Origin: Brettanomyces bruxellensis
Lineage: Eukaryota; Ascomycota; Pichiomycetes; Pichiales; Pichiaceae
DNA length: 64,000 bases
Assembly: GCF_011074885.1 (NCBI RefSeq)
Contig: NC_054689.1
Span: 2,356,001-2,420,000 of the forward strand
Direction of reading: 5' to 3'
Below the pieces are notes generated by a model. The model made no database searches. It had not been told where the DNA came from and saw nothing but the letters and a program-made list of their open reading frames with translations. Below, piece by piece: positions 19,164 to 29,436 of this stretch. Within the stretch, counting starts at the first letter, position 1. Every line of letters starts with the position of its first letter. Position numbers and translations under genes: made by a program.

Positions 19164-21521
19164 ATGGATTCCTTGGTGAAAGCAGCATCCTCCTCGAAAA
19201 TATCCCTTCCTACTCTATCTGATCACGTATACAAGGATGATTGTATGTTCTCATTCGACACGCCATTTGATGAAGGAGGAATTGACATCTGCATGACATG
19301 TTTTCAGGCATTATCAAGAGGAAAGTACAATTACACAAAGCGGCATTCAAAATTGTTTAGACATGATTTGTTTCTAAACTACAGAAAAACACCAAAAGCA
19401 ATAAAACCGGATGAGCAACCTCAGAAGATGCTCAAGCTTGAGATTAAAGAGAAAACAGAAGATGAATTGTTCGATCTGAAAACTGCAATTTATGATGCAT
19501 CAACTAATTCCTCATATGATTATCCGAACAATAATCTTCCTACAATGATACAACTAGTAGCTGATGGAATTTTGAAGGCAACATCATCCGACAAGCAGCA
19601 GCAGATTAAGGCTTGGAGACAGGAAGTGAAGGTGTGTCCCCATTCTAAGAATATATCACAAAGCAAGAACAATGGCTCTTTGACTGCCTGTACCGATTGT
19701 GGACTTGAAGAAAACTTGTGGCTCTGCTTGGAGTGTGGTCATATCGGATGTGGCAGAAAGCAATTTGGAGGTGTTCCTGGGAATTCGCATGCTGTTTCTC
19801 ATAATAAGGAATTTCCAGACCATCATGTCGCTGTCAAACTTGGATCTCTTTCTTTAAATTCTGCGGATTGCTATTGCTATACGTGTGATGATGATGTGAA
19901 AGTTCCAAACCTCTCTTCTCTTTTGAAGTTTTACGGCATCGACATTGCACATCACGAGAAAACTGAAAAGAACCTCACTGAGCTACAGATCGAGCAGAAT
20001 GTGAAGTGGGATTTCAAGATGGATGGAAGCAATGGTGAGGTGTTGAACCCTGTGTTTGGCAATGGGTTAACCGGATTCAAGAATCTTGGTAACTCTTGCT
20101 ATCTTGCCTCAGTTCTCCAAGTTCTCTTTAGCATTCCTGAGTTTGCAAAAGCTTATTACGATTCAACTGATGGCGTTCCGGAATCCCTGCTTTCGCGATC
20201 ATCTGATCCAGCTGATGACTTGGAAATCCAGATGTACAAACTGGGTGATGGACTTCTTTCCGGAAGATATTCTGTGCCTGACAAGTTTACCACTGAAGTT
20301 GTGAAATACCAACGAGGAATTCGGCCATCTGGATTTAAGCATCTCGTTGGAAAGGGGGATCCACAATTCAGCACAATGCAACAGCAAGATGCGTTTGAGT
20401 TTTGGAGCTATCTTGTGGATCAATTAGAAAAAGCTCATGTTAGGGGACTGTTGGATTATTCTCCAGTGGATGTGTTCAAGTTTGTCCTCGAAACGAAGAT
20501 AAGATGTACGAAATGCGGTGGTGTTAGACTCAAAAAGGAGTTGGATGAATCCATGTGTTTGCCCGTTGAGGAAGTAGACACCAGGAATAGGAAACTAGGG
20601 AAGTCAGATAAAGTTTTGCTTGAGCAGTGTTTCGATGAATGGCGCAAAGGAAGCCAATTTGAGTACCAATGTCCAGCATGCAAAAGCAAGCAGATGGCAA
20701 CATCTACACAGGGTTTCAAAACTTTTCCAAAGTACCTTGTCGTCAATCCGCAAAGGATCAAGCTTGTTAATTGGGTGCCTGTGAAACTATCTGTAGCAAT
20801 TAAGTTTTGTGAGCATCTGTCGTTGAGTCAGTATCGTTCGGATGGAAAATTGGATGATGAAAGAGAGCTTCCAGATGATGATAAAGATAAAGATGAGTCG
20901 GGTGAGATTACATTTAACCCAGACTTTCTGACGGCTTTAATGGGCATGGGCTTTACGGAGAACAGATGCAAAAAAGCCCTTTACAATACAGCAAATACAA
21001 GTGCTGAAGCTGCCGCAAACTGGTTGTTTGAGCATATGGATGATCCACATATTGATGATCCATTTCACTTAGAAACTTCAACATCTGCTAAGCGGCCAAG
21101 TGTAAGTCAGCAGGATATCGATTCAATCACTTCGATGGGCTTTGCAGCACAGTTAGCTAAAAAAGCTCTTATTTTGAACGATTCAAACGTTGAGCAGGCC
21201 GTTAATTGGATATTCGCTAATCCAGATGATGATGGTAAGCTTCCAGAGCCTGCACAGCCCGGGAAAACATCTGAGCAGCAATTGGAAGATTTATTGGCAC
21301 AGCCTGATACGGGAGGAAAGTACAGCCTTATGGGAGTAATATGCCATAAAGGGACTTCAATCCATTCGGGCCATTATGTTGCATTCATTAAAAAACATGT
21401 TGATGGACATGCGGCTTGGGTTCTTTTCAACGATGAAAAAGTTGTTGCTGTTGATGAAAGTGTGCTGAGTGAAATTGAGGTTTCCGGCTACATATATTTG
21501 TACGAAAAGGTTGCTAGTTGA
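19164..21521 (+). CDS. UBP14: Ubiquitin carboxyl-terminal hydrolase Ubp14 (isopeptidase T)
   Basis: Ubp14/USP5 disassembles free ubiquitin chains and so keeps ubiquitin recycling and proteasome function going. The 785-aa product (S. cerevisiae 781 aa) has an N-terminal variant zinc finger, a ZnF-UBP ('CTDCGLEENLWLCLECGHIGCG', residues about 175-205), the catalytic Cys box 'GNSCYLASVLQVLF' with C312, two UBA domains ('MGMGFTENRCKKAL' and 'TSMGFAAQLAKKAL') inserted in the catalytic fold, and the His box 'HSGHYVAFIKK' with H737. The open frame begins at a GTG at 19101; the ATG at 19164 matches the family N-terminus. It is convergent with MUM2. Confidence 0.96.
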   Translation: MDSLVKAASSSKISLPTLSDHVYKDDCMFSFDTPFDEGGIDICMTCFQALSRGKYNYTKRHSKLFRHDLFLNYRKTPKAIKPDEQPQKMLKLEIKEKTEDELFDLKTAIYDASTNSSYDYPNNNLPTMIQLVADGILKATSSDKQQQIKAWRQEVKVCPHSKNISQSKNNGSLTACTDCGLEENLWLCLECGHIGCGRKQFGGVPGNSHAVSHNKEFPDHHVAVKLGSLSLNSADCYCYTCDDDVKVPNLSSLLKFYGIDIAHHEKTEKNLTELQIEQNVKWDFKMDGSNGEVLNPVFGNGLTGFKNLGNSCYLASVLQVLFSIPEFAKAYYDSTDGVPESLLSRSSDPADDLEIQMYKLGDGLLSGRYSVPDKFTTEVVKYQRGIRPSGFKHLVGKGDPQFSTMQQQDAFEFWSYLVDQLEKAHVRGLLDYSPVDVFKFVLETKIRCTKCGGVRLKKELDESMCLPVEEVDTRNRKLGKSDKVLLEQCFDEWRKGSQFEYQCPACKSKQMATSTQGFKTFPKYLVVNPQRIKLVNWVPVKLSVAIKFCEHLSLSQYRSDGKLDDERELPDDDKDKDESGEITFNPDFLTALMGMGFTENRCKKALYNTANTSAEAAANWLFEHMDDPHIDDPFHLETSTSAKRPSVSQQDIDSITSMGFAAQLAKKALILNDSNVEQAVNWIFANPDDDGKLPEPAQPGKTSEQQLEDLLAQPDTGGKYSLMGVICHKGTSIHSGHYVAFIKKHVDGHAAWVLFNDEKVVAVDESVLSEIEVSGYIYLYEKVAS

Positions 21522-22006
21522 GCAGGGCCAAATTTACAGCACTTGTTTTATAATTGGATTATAATTGGTATATACACATAGAGGTAACTTCCAACCCAAA
21601 AAAAAAAAACTCGTCCTAGAGGATATAAAAGGTATGTAAAACGAAACTGTATCTGATAGATGTGTGACATATCTATTCAGACGAAAAAAAAGATTTCAAA
21701 CGAAATAAAAGCTAAAGAAAAAGTGGTAGAGGAAACAGGTTGAGGTGTAAAGTCATAAGTTGTGGAAGGCACAATAGCGGGCAATCTTTGAATACCAAGT
21801 AAAGGGATTCATCCGAAAAGGTTATTTTGCCTCGTCTTGTTTCTCCTTCTAAGATATGGCCTTGGAGAAAAAGCAATGAGAAAAAAAAGAACTTGAAGCA
21901 TGAAACGAAAAAGCGAAGGATAGATATCCTAGTGTTTTTATTTGATTTTTATTTCATCTTTCATTTTATCCTTGCAAAGATTAAAATACCGACAAAATAG
22001 CCACAC
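21522..22006. other. UBP14-MUM2 convergent spacer
   Basis: This 485-bp region holds the two 3' ends. It contains several A-runs and AT-rich stretches near 21541-21570 that could act as polyadenylation signals. I see no gene. Confidence 0.5.
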
Positions 22007-23425
22007 TCAGTTCTTGCTCTCTTCCTTTTTAGCCTCAAGCTTCTCCAATTTCTGACGGAGTTGCTCATTTTGAGACTTTAAGAGTCCAATTTCAATATCT
22101 TTCTCCTTGGCCTTACCGTAGCTTAACATTTTGGACATCTCCTCATTCTCCTCTGTAAGCATTTGCAGTTTGGTGATTATTTTATGTGCCACCTCCTGCT
22201 CATCGTATCTACCATATTTATACTGGGACTGCGAAGGATTCAAAGTCACTGCAGTAGCGAGGGATTCAAGACGAGCTTTTGTTTCCTCAAGTTCCTTATC
22301 CGTGCTCTGCAACTTCTCCACCAAACGCTCGTAAAGTTGTTCATGGTTCTTTGGGATCTCATAAACATGTTTGCCATCTTTGGTCTCCATACCCGCGAAT
22401 TTCTTTGCTTGATTTCTGGCAAGCTCAAGGTCTGCCTGTAATTTTCTTATAATTGTGTCCTTCAACTGTAATTTGACTTTAAGCTCAATTGGGTCTGTGC
22501 ATTCGTTTTCACCCCCGGAGTTTTTCAAAGTCTGCTGCTGCTCCTTCCCAATATTCAAAGACGATGTGGCCTTGGTTAAACTGTCAGTGTCGCTAGCTGC
22601 GTGACTTAAAATGCTTCCAATAATATGATCATTCCCATGGCTAGCCCATGCGGATCCGGATTTCGAGGACCCGTAAGCTGCTGAAAAGTTGGATGACCTT
22701 GTACCTGCTGTCTGGTTTTGGGAGTTAACATGGTAAGTTGTTGAAAGTTCTTTACGCTGCTGCGACTGGTTTCCTTGGCCGTTCATCATGTTTGGTTGGC
22801 TTTGGTTTGAGAGCCAGGTAGCATATGCTCCTTGGGATGGGAAGTTGTCTGCTGGCCCGTTTTTTGCAAACTGGTTATTGTCATTCACATAACCGTAAGC
22901 CGAAGTTGCACTGTTCATTTGCGCAAATTTGTTCTGGTAAGCATTTCCGCCATTCACCGGTGAATAATTTGAATAGTGGCCGTTTCTCTGCAAATTGTCA
23001 GAGTTGGTTCTATTCATTTGAATGTTATTGTTACCCGATTCCAATGGATTGTCAGTGGCCGCGAGTCTGTTTGTCTTCATTGATTCCGTTTGGGCGAAGT
23101 TCCGATACGCGGACAGCTGAATTGCAGAAGGCTGTTTTGGTCCGAGCTCTTGCTGCTGTGTGGCATTCATTTGAGTCAACTTCTGGTCATTGGACGTTTC
23201 CAGCGTCCTCCATACATTAGAGTCTGAAAGTAATCCTGAGTACATGTTCCAATTGTTGTTTGGATTGTTCCAAACCTGACCCCCAGCCGATTTCATGGTG
23301 TCGTTAGAAGAAACCGAAGGTGTAAAGGATGAATACCGTCTTGCGGAATCGTAAGATAATCCCTGAGATGAACACAATGATGCTTCTGGCGTTTGTGCAG
23401 ATGTAGTTCTGCCCCCAGAGCTCAT
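22007..23425 (-). CDS. MUM2: Mum2/WTAP-like subunit of the mRNA m6A writer complex
   Basis: Mum2 is the yeast relative of WTAP/Fl(2)d. In S. cerevisiae it works with the methyltransferase Ime4 and with Slz1 to methylate mRNA at the start of meiosis. The 472-aa protein has a long Asn/Gln/Ser-rich, probably disordered N-terminus (about 1-310). A C-terminal coiled coil follows with the WTAP-like order: 'LKDTIIRKLQADLELA', 'NHEQLYERLVEKLQSTDKEL', 'KLQMLTEENEEMSKMLSYGK', then a heptad-rich end 'KSQNEQLRQKLEKLEAKK'. The segment 'LQMLTEENEEMSKMLSYGK' resembles the human WTAP 'EENEELGKQLSQG' region. The coiled-coil match is good but short, so another coiled-coil protein is possible. Confidence 0.7.
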   Translation of the reverse strand: MSSGGRTTSAQTPEASLCSSQGLSYDSARRYSSFTPSVSSNDTMKSAGGQVWNNPNNNWNMYSGLLSDSNVWRTLETSNDQKLTQMNATQQQELGPKQPSAIQLSAYRNFAQTESMKTNRLAATDNPLESGNNNIQMNRTNSDNLQRNGHYSNYSPVNGGNAYQNKFAQMNSATSAYGYVNDNNQFAKNGPADNFPSQGAYATWLSNQSQPNMMNGQGNQSQQRKELSTTYHVNSQNQTAGTRSSNFSAAYGSSKSGSAWASHGNDHIIGSILSHAASDTDSLTKATSSLNIGKEQQQTLKNSGGENECTDPIELKVKLQLKDTIIRKLQADLELARNQAKKFAGMETKDGKHVYEIPKNHEQLYERLVEKLQSTDKELEETKARLESLATAVTLNPSQSQYKYGRYDEQEVAHKIITKLQMLTEENEEMSKMLSYGKAKEKDIEIGLLKSQNEQLRQKLEKLEAKKEESKN

Positions 23426-24419
23426 TTTTCTTTCAAATAGAGCGCACTTATCTAGCCCTTAGCTGAGGTGTTGCAAAAAAAAATGTATCACGCCTATGAG
23501 TTGAATAACTGGACCCACTGGGATAACGGTTAAACTAAAATGCCACCACGTTAATACTCTTGAGACAAGTATGAAGGCAAGTTATTTCAAGGGGGAAAAA
23601 TAGTCTTGGATGATGGTCCATGTAAACCAGTATACACACAGCCAAAGGGTAAACTAACAAGAGGAAAGAGCAATGATAAAGGAAGATTCGATCTTGGGCA
23701 GCTCTGACAATAGGAACAAAGTTTCTATTGAAAATTAATGAGACTTTTTTTTATTCAGTCTTTCTTCCGCTTTTTATACAGAATAGTTTGTATTAATGTA
23801 CTTACGCCCTTCCCTATTATTCTTTTACAAAGTATTGACTTATTCTCCGGTATTCTAGAAAGGATTCTTCTAATATCAGGTATGAAGGAACGGGTCTTAA
23901 CTTTTGTGGAATCATTCCGAAATGATGTTTTCTGTCCTGTCAAATAAATCCCTTTTCCGCAGGATGGTGTTTTCAATTATTCTAAATTTTTTTTTGATTT
24001 GATTTTTAACATGCTCAAAGGGTACACGTCAAAAAGAAAGACAATAGAAAAGGGGTATCGAAAAAAAATGCGGATGTCTGAGAACAGATAATTATGTCTC
24101 GAAATTTCCTTTTAGGGAAAAACACGAACAATCATCAGGGATCAGATAAGCTGATCTAATTTGAGGTGTATGTAGGATTGTAAGTGATAAGGTGGTCGTT
24201 GAAGCTGATTCTAGTGTGTTTGCTAGTTTGGGGAAGAGAGTTCGTGGCTCGGGAACTTTTTTTTTTATTTTTTCTGAGGCAAGAATGATACGTACGTTTC
24301 GAAGCAAGAGGAAATTTTTCACATCTCGGCTTTTGGAGGACTATATATAGGGACATATAAATTTGATGCGTGTCCATTTTTTGAAAGGTGAGCAGTGAAG
24401 AATTGCGGCTTTGTAAAGC
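23426..24419. other. Divergent spacer MUM2 / unknown membrane protein gene
   Basis: This 994-bp region between two divergent genes has many A/T runs. Two short open frames overlap at 23738-23976 on opposite strands; I judge them spurious (see rejected items). A TATA box lies near the right end. Confidence 0.5.
24342..24349 (+). promoter_or_regulatory. TATA box of the unknown membrane protein gene
   Basis: TATATATA stands 71 bp upstream of the ATG at 24420. This strict TATA element suggests a regulated promoter and supports the downstream frame being a real gene. Confidence 0.55.
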
Positions 24420-25037
24420 ATGGCGGGCAAGTTTCAAAATATCAAGAAGGCATTCAAAAGACATTCTCGGAGTAAGCGATTTGTTGCGGACTTGAGCTCA
24501 CTGTGGTTGGTGAAAAGAGAAAGTGTAGATGCATTATTTAGCAGAGATGAAGAGGATCTCAGGGGTGGAGTGGAAGCGAAAGGTCTACACTCATCAATGA
24601 ATAAGGTCGCAAGCAGTGCAGGGATGCAGTTGGGCAAAGTGAAAGAAGACATTCTCAGGGAAGGAGAGAGGCTTTACTCAAGCTTGGAGCGTATAGACGG
24701 TGAGATGAATGTGGGGGTGTTGGATAATGAGATGTTGAATAATAAGTTGAAAAATAAGTTGAAAAATAAGTTGAATAGTGAGATGTTGGATGGTGACAGT
24801 ATGCTGGATTACGATAAAACAAATAGAAGGGAGAATTCGCGACTTGCAGAGAGAGAAAGAAAAAAAGAGACTGCGAGAATTGGAATAGAGATGGCCTGCT
24901 CGGGGCCAGAGATGGTGTTTTATGTAATTCTGGCGGCAGCCGATTACGTGGTTGGGGTATTTGGCAAGTGGGTGCGGGCCTGGTGGCTGGTTGCAGTGGT
25001 TGCAATTGTTTGGCAAGTTGTGGGAGCTGGATTTTGA
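24420..25037 (+). CDS. Unknown small protein with C-terminal hydrophobic segments
   Basis: I do not recognise this 205-aa protein. The N-terminus is basic ('KKAFKRHSRSKR'), the middle is charged and helical, and about residues 105-117 hold a small internal repeat ('NKLKNKLKNKLN', encoded by near-identical AATAAGTTGAAA units). The last ~45 residues hold two hydrophobic stretches ('MVFYVILAAADYVVGVFG' and 'WWLVAVVAIVWQVVGAGF') split by 'KWVRA', suggesting a hairpin or tail anchor. An ATG in good position and a TATA box 71 bp upstream support expression. Its base composition is G-rich on the coding strand. The end lies 111 bp from the convergent alpha-arrestin gene. Confidence 0.55.
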   Translation: MAGKFQNIKKAFKRHSRSKRFVADLSSLWLVKRESVDALFSRDEEDLRGGVEAKGLHSSMNKVASSAGMQLGKVKEDILREGERLYSSLERIDGEMNVGVLDNEMLNNKLKNKLKNKLNSEMLDGDSMLDYDKTNRRENSRLAERERKKETARIGIEMACSGPEMVFYVILAAADYVVGVFGKWVRAWWLVAVVAIVWQVVGAGF

Positions 25038-25148
25038 GGCCTGGTGGTTGCAGTTTTTTTTTTTTCTCTCTCTCCCATTTTCTTTACAGCGGTAGCATAA
25101 ATAAAAATAATTAAAGTATACGAATGTCTATTAATAAGGAGATCGGGA

Positions 25149-28072
25149 TCAGTGGTGAAACAGGTGGAAGTTGAGGGTGGATTTGGAGCGTTTTCCCCTT
25201 AGAGAGCCGGCTGTGGAAGAGCCATCCTCCTTGGAGCCGATGGAGGTGTTGGAGTTGATCCTGTGTAGCATGTGGAACTGCTTTGAGAGCAAGGAGGTGG
25301 TGGAGCCAAAGCTGGGCTTCAGGGCATGAGCAGCAGCCAGCATGCTTCCAGAAGAGCGTGTTCTGGAGAGTGAAGGCATGGCAGAGGAGCTGGCAGCAGT
25401 CTGGTATGTGGAGTGCGAAAAACCACTCTGGTGGTCTGCCGGGTCCTCGTTACCCTGGAGGGTGAATTTTGCCGGGCCGTGCGACCTGCGGGCCGTGTGG
25501 GCAGATATCTCTGAGGCGTAGGTGTGCAGAGGAGGCCTCTCTGGCACGTGGGAGCTGTCAGCGGACTCGTTGACGCTTTCCAAGCGAGAATCGAGAAGAT
25601 CCAAGTTGATCTGTGACTCGAGGTTTGGAGGCTCGTAAGCCGGGGTCAGGTACTCCGAAGCGGCGTCGGTCTTGATGGCAGTTTCGTAGGACGGGACGCG
25701 GGACAAAGCCTTGGTGTTCCATTTCTCTGTGCCCGGTGAGCGGGGCTCGTTTATGAAGGAGCCGACGCGGGAGAGGTACTGGACCGGGGTTATGGACTGT
25801 GGGGAGGCGATGGCTGAGAGGTTGGCGGTGGAGAAGGAGGTGCCGTTGCGGTAGTGGGCGTGTCCGTTTTGGAAGGAGGGGCCAGAGATGATGCTAGGTT
25901 GGGGGAAGTAGGAGAGAGTGGATGGTGGATTGGTAGCGGAGGTTGCAGAAGTAGGTTCGGTGATTCCATTGCTGGTTGCATTGTCACCTTCTTTGCCACC
26001 TTCTTTGCTGGCTGCAGAAGTTGCTTTGCCAACCTGATTCATTAAAACCGGCGGATCATAACGGACAGCATCATCAGCAGCCTGGCAAAGCTGGTCAAAG
26101 ATATGGTGCTCGTAGCTGGGCGGAGCCATAAGTTGTTGGGTGCTGAGCTGACTGTTGGGCTGGGGATCGGCAGCAGTCATGACAGATGCAGCAGAGGCCC
26201 CCCGGTAGAGCTGGGGCGAGGAGTACGCGGTGGAGATGTTGAGGTGCGAGAGAGGAGAGCCGGCTATGAAGGAGTTGTGGGCGGTGGACGAGGAGCTAAG
26301 AGAATGGATGGATGGGGGGGCCATTGTGGCCTCGAAGAGTGTGTCTGAGCCGGGCACCTTCAAAGTGGCATCCTCGTAGTTGGAGAGTGAGAATGGGGCC
26401 ACGAACCCATCGAGTCCCCTGGCAGAGACCGGGACAAAAGGTGAGACGAAGATGCTGATGGGGAGTGTTGCCCGGAGCTCGGACACGTGGCCATCCGGGT
26501 TGACGAGGCCAATTGAGAACTTGAGCTTGTGGCGGACCTTGACGGAGCCCTTGATGTCACAATCCTGCGTGATGTGTGCAAGCGAGGCCGGTATCTGCAA
26601 GGGGGCCTGGACCAGCCAGCGGTCCTCGCTCAAGGTGAGGTACTGCGACCGGTAGAACACGCCCTCCGGGTCGGCCGCGTACGACTCCGGGTCCCAGACG
26701 TCTCTGTCCGGGGAGTCTGCGAGGGCCGGCAGGATCTTCTTGGTCAAAACGTGCTTTTCCTGCGTGTGCGACGATGCTGAAGTCACCAGGCTCGCGTATT
26801 CGGCAAGCTTGATCTTCACCGTGCCTAGCCGGAGCCCCTTCGCAAGCGGCACCAGGATGATCTCCACGTTGCACACCGAGCCCACTGCAATGGCCCTGGT
26901 TGGAACGCTGATCGAGTAGTCCACTTTCCCGGGCCACGTGTTATCGACTGCCACCGTTTCCGTGAGCTCACTGGCATCTGCCCGAAGTGTTCGCACCACG
27001 TGCACTATCCGCTGCGTGAGGATCGGCCGCGAGAACCGGCTCCGCTCCAACACGCTCTGCATGCGGTAGACGAGCGAGCAGCCCTTGAGCCCGTCGATCG
27101 ACTCGGGAATCGACCCCTGCAACACCGTGCGGAACGGGAACTCGTAGTTGCCCGGGGCGAGCACAGTAGACTCCAGCTTCGTCGACACTGCCGATGACAA
27201 CCCGGCGAGGGTCGTGGCGGACTTGTTTCGCCGGAGGTTCGACGTGCTGAAGCTGCGGGCGAGCGGGTTTCCTGCACTCCCACTATTCGGCATGTCCCCG
27301 GACGCCTCCGTGCTGCCTGACCCGACAGAGTTGGCCTCCAGGCTTGCAGCGGCGGCCTCTGCGGCGTGGACGCTCGGGAGCGACGAGAGTGACGAGTACG
27401 AGGAGGAGTGGGAGCCTGCCTGGTGGCCGGTGGTGAACCCGACCAAGGAGCTGCTGGACGGCACCCGGTAGTCCAGAGTGCCCGGTGGGGCTACCGGGGT
27501 ACCCGGTGTGGTGCCCGGTGAAAGTTCCTGGGTGCCCGGTGACGCAGCACGGGCCGCGCCCGATAGCCCCACCAGGCTCCCCCGCACACTCCCCACCACG
27601 CTCCCTTCAACGCTCCCCACAATGCTCCCCCCATACTCCCGTTCCGCGACATCGCCTCGCCCCCCTGCTTCCAACCTGCTCCCTCCCCGGCCAATACTTC
27701 CCGCGTCTTCTGCTCAAGAAACTCCTGCAAGTTCAACGAGTCCCACTGGTAGTTGAAGATCACCGCCGTGTGACTGTACGGTTTCTTGAAAATACTCCCG
27801 TTGCTCGACCGGTACTTGTCCTCCCAGTGCATCGTGATCGTTGCATAAAGCTGCAAATTGAGTTTTTTCACCGCGATAGGCTCCGTCACAGACAGCACAA
27901 CCACCCCGGACAACATCACCGGAGGTGCCTCCTCTGCTGCTCCTTTTAGCACGAGCACGTCTTTGTCTGGAGTGTCCAGCCGGATGTCAAAAAGCGGCGT
28001 GTGCTGCTTTGTGCTCTTCCTTGATATGTGAAGCAACGATTTCGCTGACTTCGATCTCGAGAGAAGTGCCAT
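25149..28072 (-). CDS. ROD1: Rod1/Rog3-type alpha-arrestin, split by a frame break
   Basis: Alpha-arrestins of this type recruit the ubiquitin ligase Rsp5 to nutrient transporters for endocytosis. The gene reads from the ATG at 28072: about 135 residues in one frame cover the arrestin N half ('LFDIRLDTPDKDVLVLKG', 'LSGVVVLSVTEPIAVKKLNL'). The rest continues in the -1 frame (open from 27674 to the stop at 25149) with 'NYEFPFRTVLQGSIPESIDGL', 'TETVAVDNTWPGKVDYSISV' and 'VKVRHKLKFSIGLVNPDGHV'. These match Rod1/Rog3 in order. PY-type motifs follow: 'PPSYE', 'VPSYE' and 'TPAYEPP'. The frame changes between about 27627 and 27674, where two G6 tracts lie. One missing base in the assembly would explain it, since both halves look well kept. 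If joined, the product would be about 970 aa. ROD1 versus ROG3 cannot be decided. Confidence 0.85.
27576..27635 (-). repeat. 12-bp tandem repeat inside the alpha-arrestin gene
   Basis: Five consecutive 12-bp units (27576-27587, 27588-27599, 27600-27611, 27612-27623, 27624-27635) of the type GCTCCCCACNAN on the plus strand encode a four-residue repeat GS[IVL][VER] in the downstream arrestin frame. The repeat lies in the non-conserved insert between arrestin strands and next to the frame break. Confidence 0.8.
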
Positions 28073-29436
28073 GGTGTTATTCTGGCTCTATTGTGGCTTC
28101 TTGTCTTTATTCTATCTTTGCCTTTATTTTCTATGTGCTTTATTCTCTTTATGCTTTTGCCTTTTGGCCTTCGCTTTTGTGCTGTTTCTGCTTTATGCTT
28201 TTCTCCGGTACTTATTCGGCGCCTAATTATCACTGTGCAGCCAAATCTATTAAAGCAAATACTCTATTCGTTTATCCAACAAAAATAGTTTTTACCTTGT
28301 CTTTGCAATGCAAGCTTGTTCTTACAACGCTTACTCAACGGCGGCTTGAAATAAAACAAACGGTCCTGCCATCCCTAGCCACATACACACGATTATTATA
28401 TTATTCCATTAATTTTATTTTGATATTGATTTTGATTTTTTCGTGCTATCAATTTTAACCGTATTTTTGAATTCTTCTTTTTTTTGTTTCCCGCTTCTTT
28501 TTACTCTGCGTAGGCCATCAGCGGCCCTCTTCTTCCCCTTTCAGGATTGTCCCAAAATGTCAGTTTTTCCGTAGCATGCGTGATCATACGATTGTCACAA
28601 ATAGTTTTTCCGTCCTTCACACATTCTTTCCTCTACTCTGTCTTTTCTTCCTAACCACTGCCTGAATTTCACATACCTCGTCACTGTGTCTTTAATGCCA
28701 CCAACAATGTCCTTTTAAAACTACTTTGTCACATCCAAATTACTTCCAATTATAAGATTACTTTAATCATAAGATTACTCCAATCATATTACTCTAATTA
28801 TAAGATTACTCCAATCATATTACTCTAATTATAAGATTACTCCAATCATATTACTTTAATTATAAGATTACTCCAATCATATTACTCTAATTATAAGATT
28901 ACTCCAATCATACTACTTCCACTTAATCATAACTGCCGTGAATTATGATCCCTTCTAGATTTCTTCCTCTTTCACATTCGGCCGGAATCAAATAACGGCG
29001 ATGTAAATTCGAATGCATTGTTTACTCTGTAACATCCAACCACGCTTTGCAAAATTATCCATCTAGTATTTCCTTCAAAAAGGAACTCCGTGAAAAGCCA
29101 GCAGAAAAAATTTAAGGATACGCACAGTGCGGTAGTAATCGACAAATCCCCCCCGATACGATCAGCGTGTAATACATCCGTGCACCCATAACACGGACCA
29201 CTTCGTTTTATTCTGTGAATACATATGATACGATATGAATACTTTCAATGTTTTCAACTTTTGACTGTCCACTTCCAGTTCCAATTTCCACTTTGACTTT
29301 GACTTCACAATTCTACAATTCATGGCTTTCTACGTGCGGTTCTTTTGGCCTTTCTGTTTAGTTTAACCCGTAATAAAAGCGATTACAAAAAAAATTGTAA
29401 AAAAAAAAAGCTAAATTCTCAGTCCAGTAATAAATT
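28073..29436. other. Alpha-arrestin promoter / ATG18 3' region
   Basis: This 1364-bp gap separates two minus-strand genes. It is AT-rich compared with the GC-rich coding regions on both sides, T-rich near 28080-28200, and holds the 31-bp minisatellite listed separately. Open frames seen here are short and not convincing. The length suggests a large regulated promoter for the arrestin gene. Confidence 0.5.
28774..28912 (+). repeat. 31-bp minisatellite (about 4.5 copies)
   Basis: Four full 31-bp units start with ATTACTCCAATCATATTA at 28774, 28805, 28836 and 28867, with a partial fifth copy from 28898. The third unit differs by one base (CTTTAA for CTCTAA). Two degenerate half-units (28739-28755 and 28757-28773) precede the array. 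Each unit is itself built from two related ATTACT...AAT halves, so the array likely grew from a shorter 17/14-bp motif. Confidence 0.92.

Noticed and set aside
23755..23976. A 73-codon minus-strand frame ('GIYLTGQKTSF', 'KTRSFIPDIRR') faintly like ribosomal protein bL28.
   Set aside because: It has no ATG (it starts at TTG right after a stop), no clean splice route to an upstream exon, overlaps another open frame on the plus strand, and is much shorter than fungal mitochondrial bL28.
24156..24464. A 102-codon ATG frame antisense to the start of the unknown membrane protein.
   Set aside because: Low-complexity composition, overlap with the better-supported plus-strand gene and its TATA box, and no recognisable family.
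27491..27660. Two separate genes instead of one arrestin gene.
   Set aside because: Each part holds only half of the arrestin fold in the right order, the second lacks an ATG at its start, and the two overlap at a homopolymer; one gene with a frame break is simpler.
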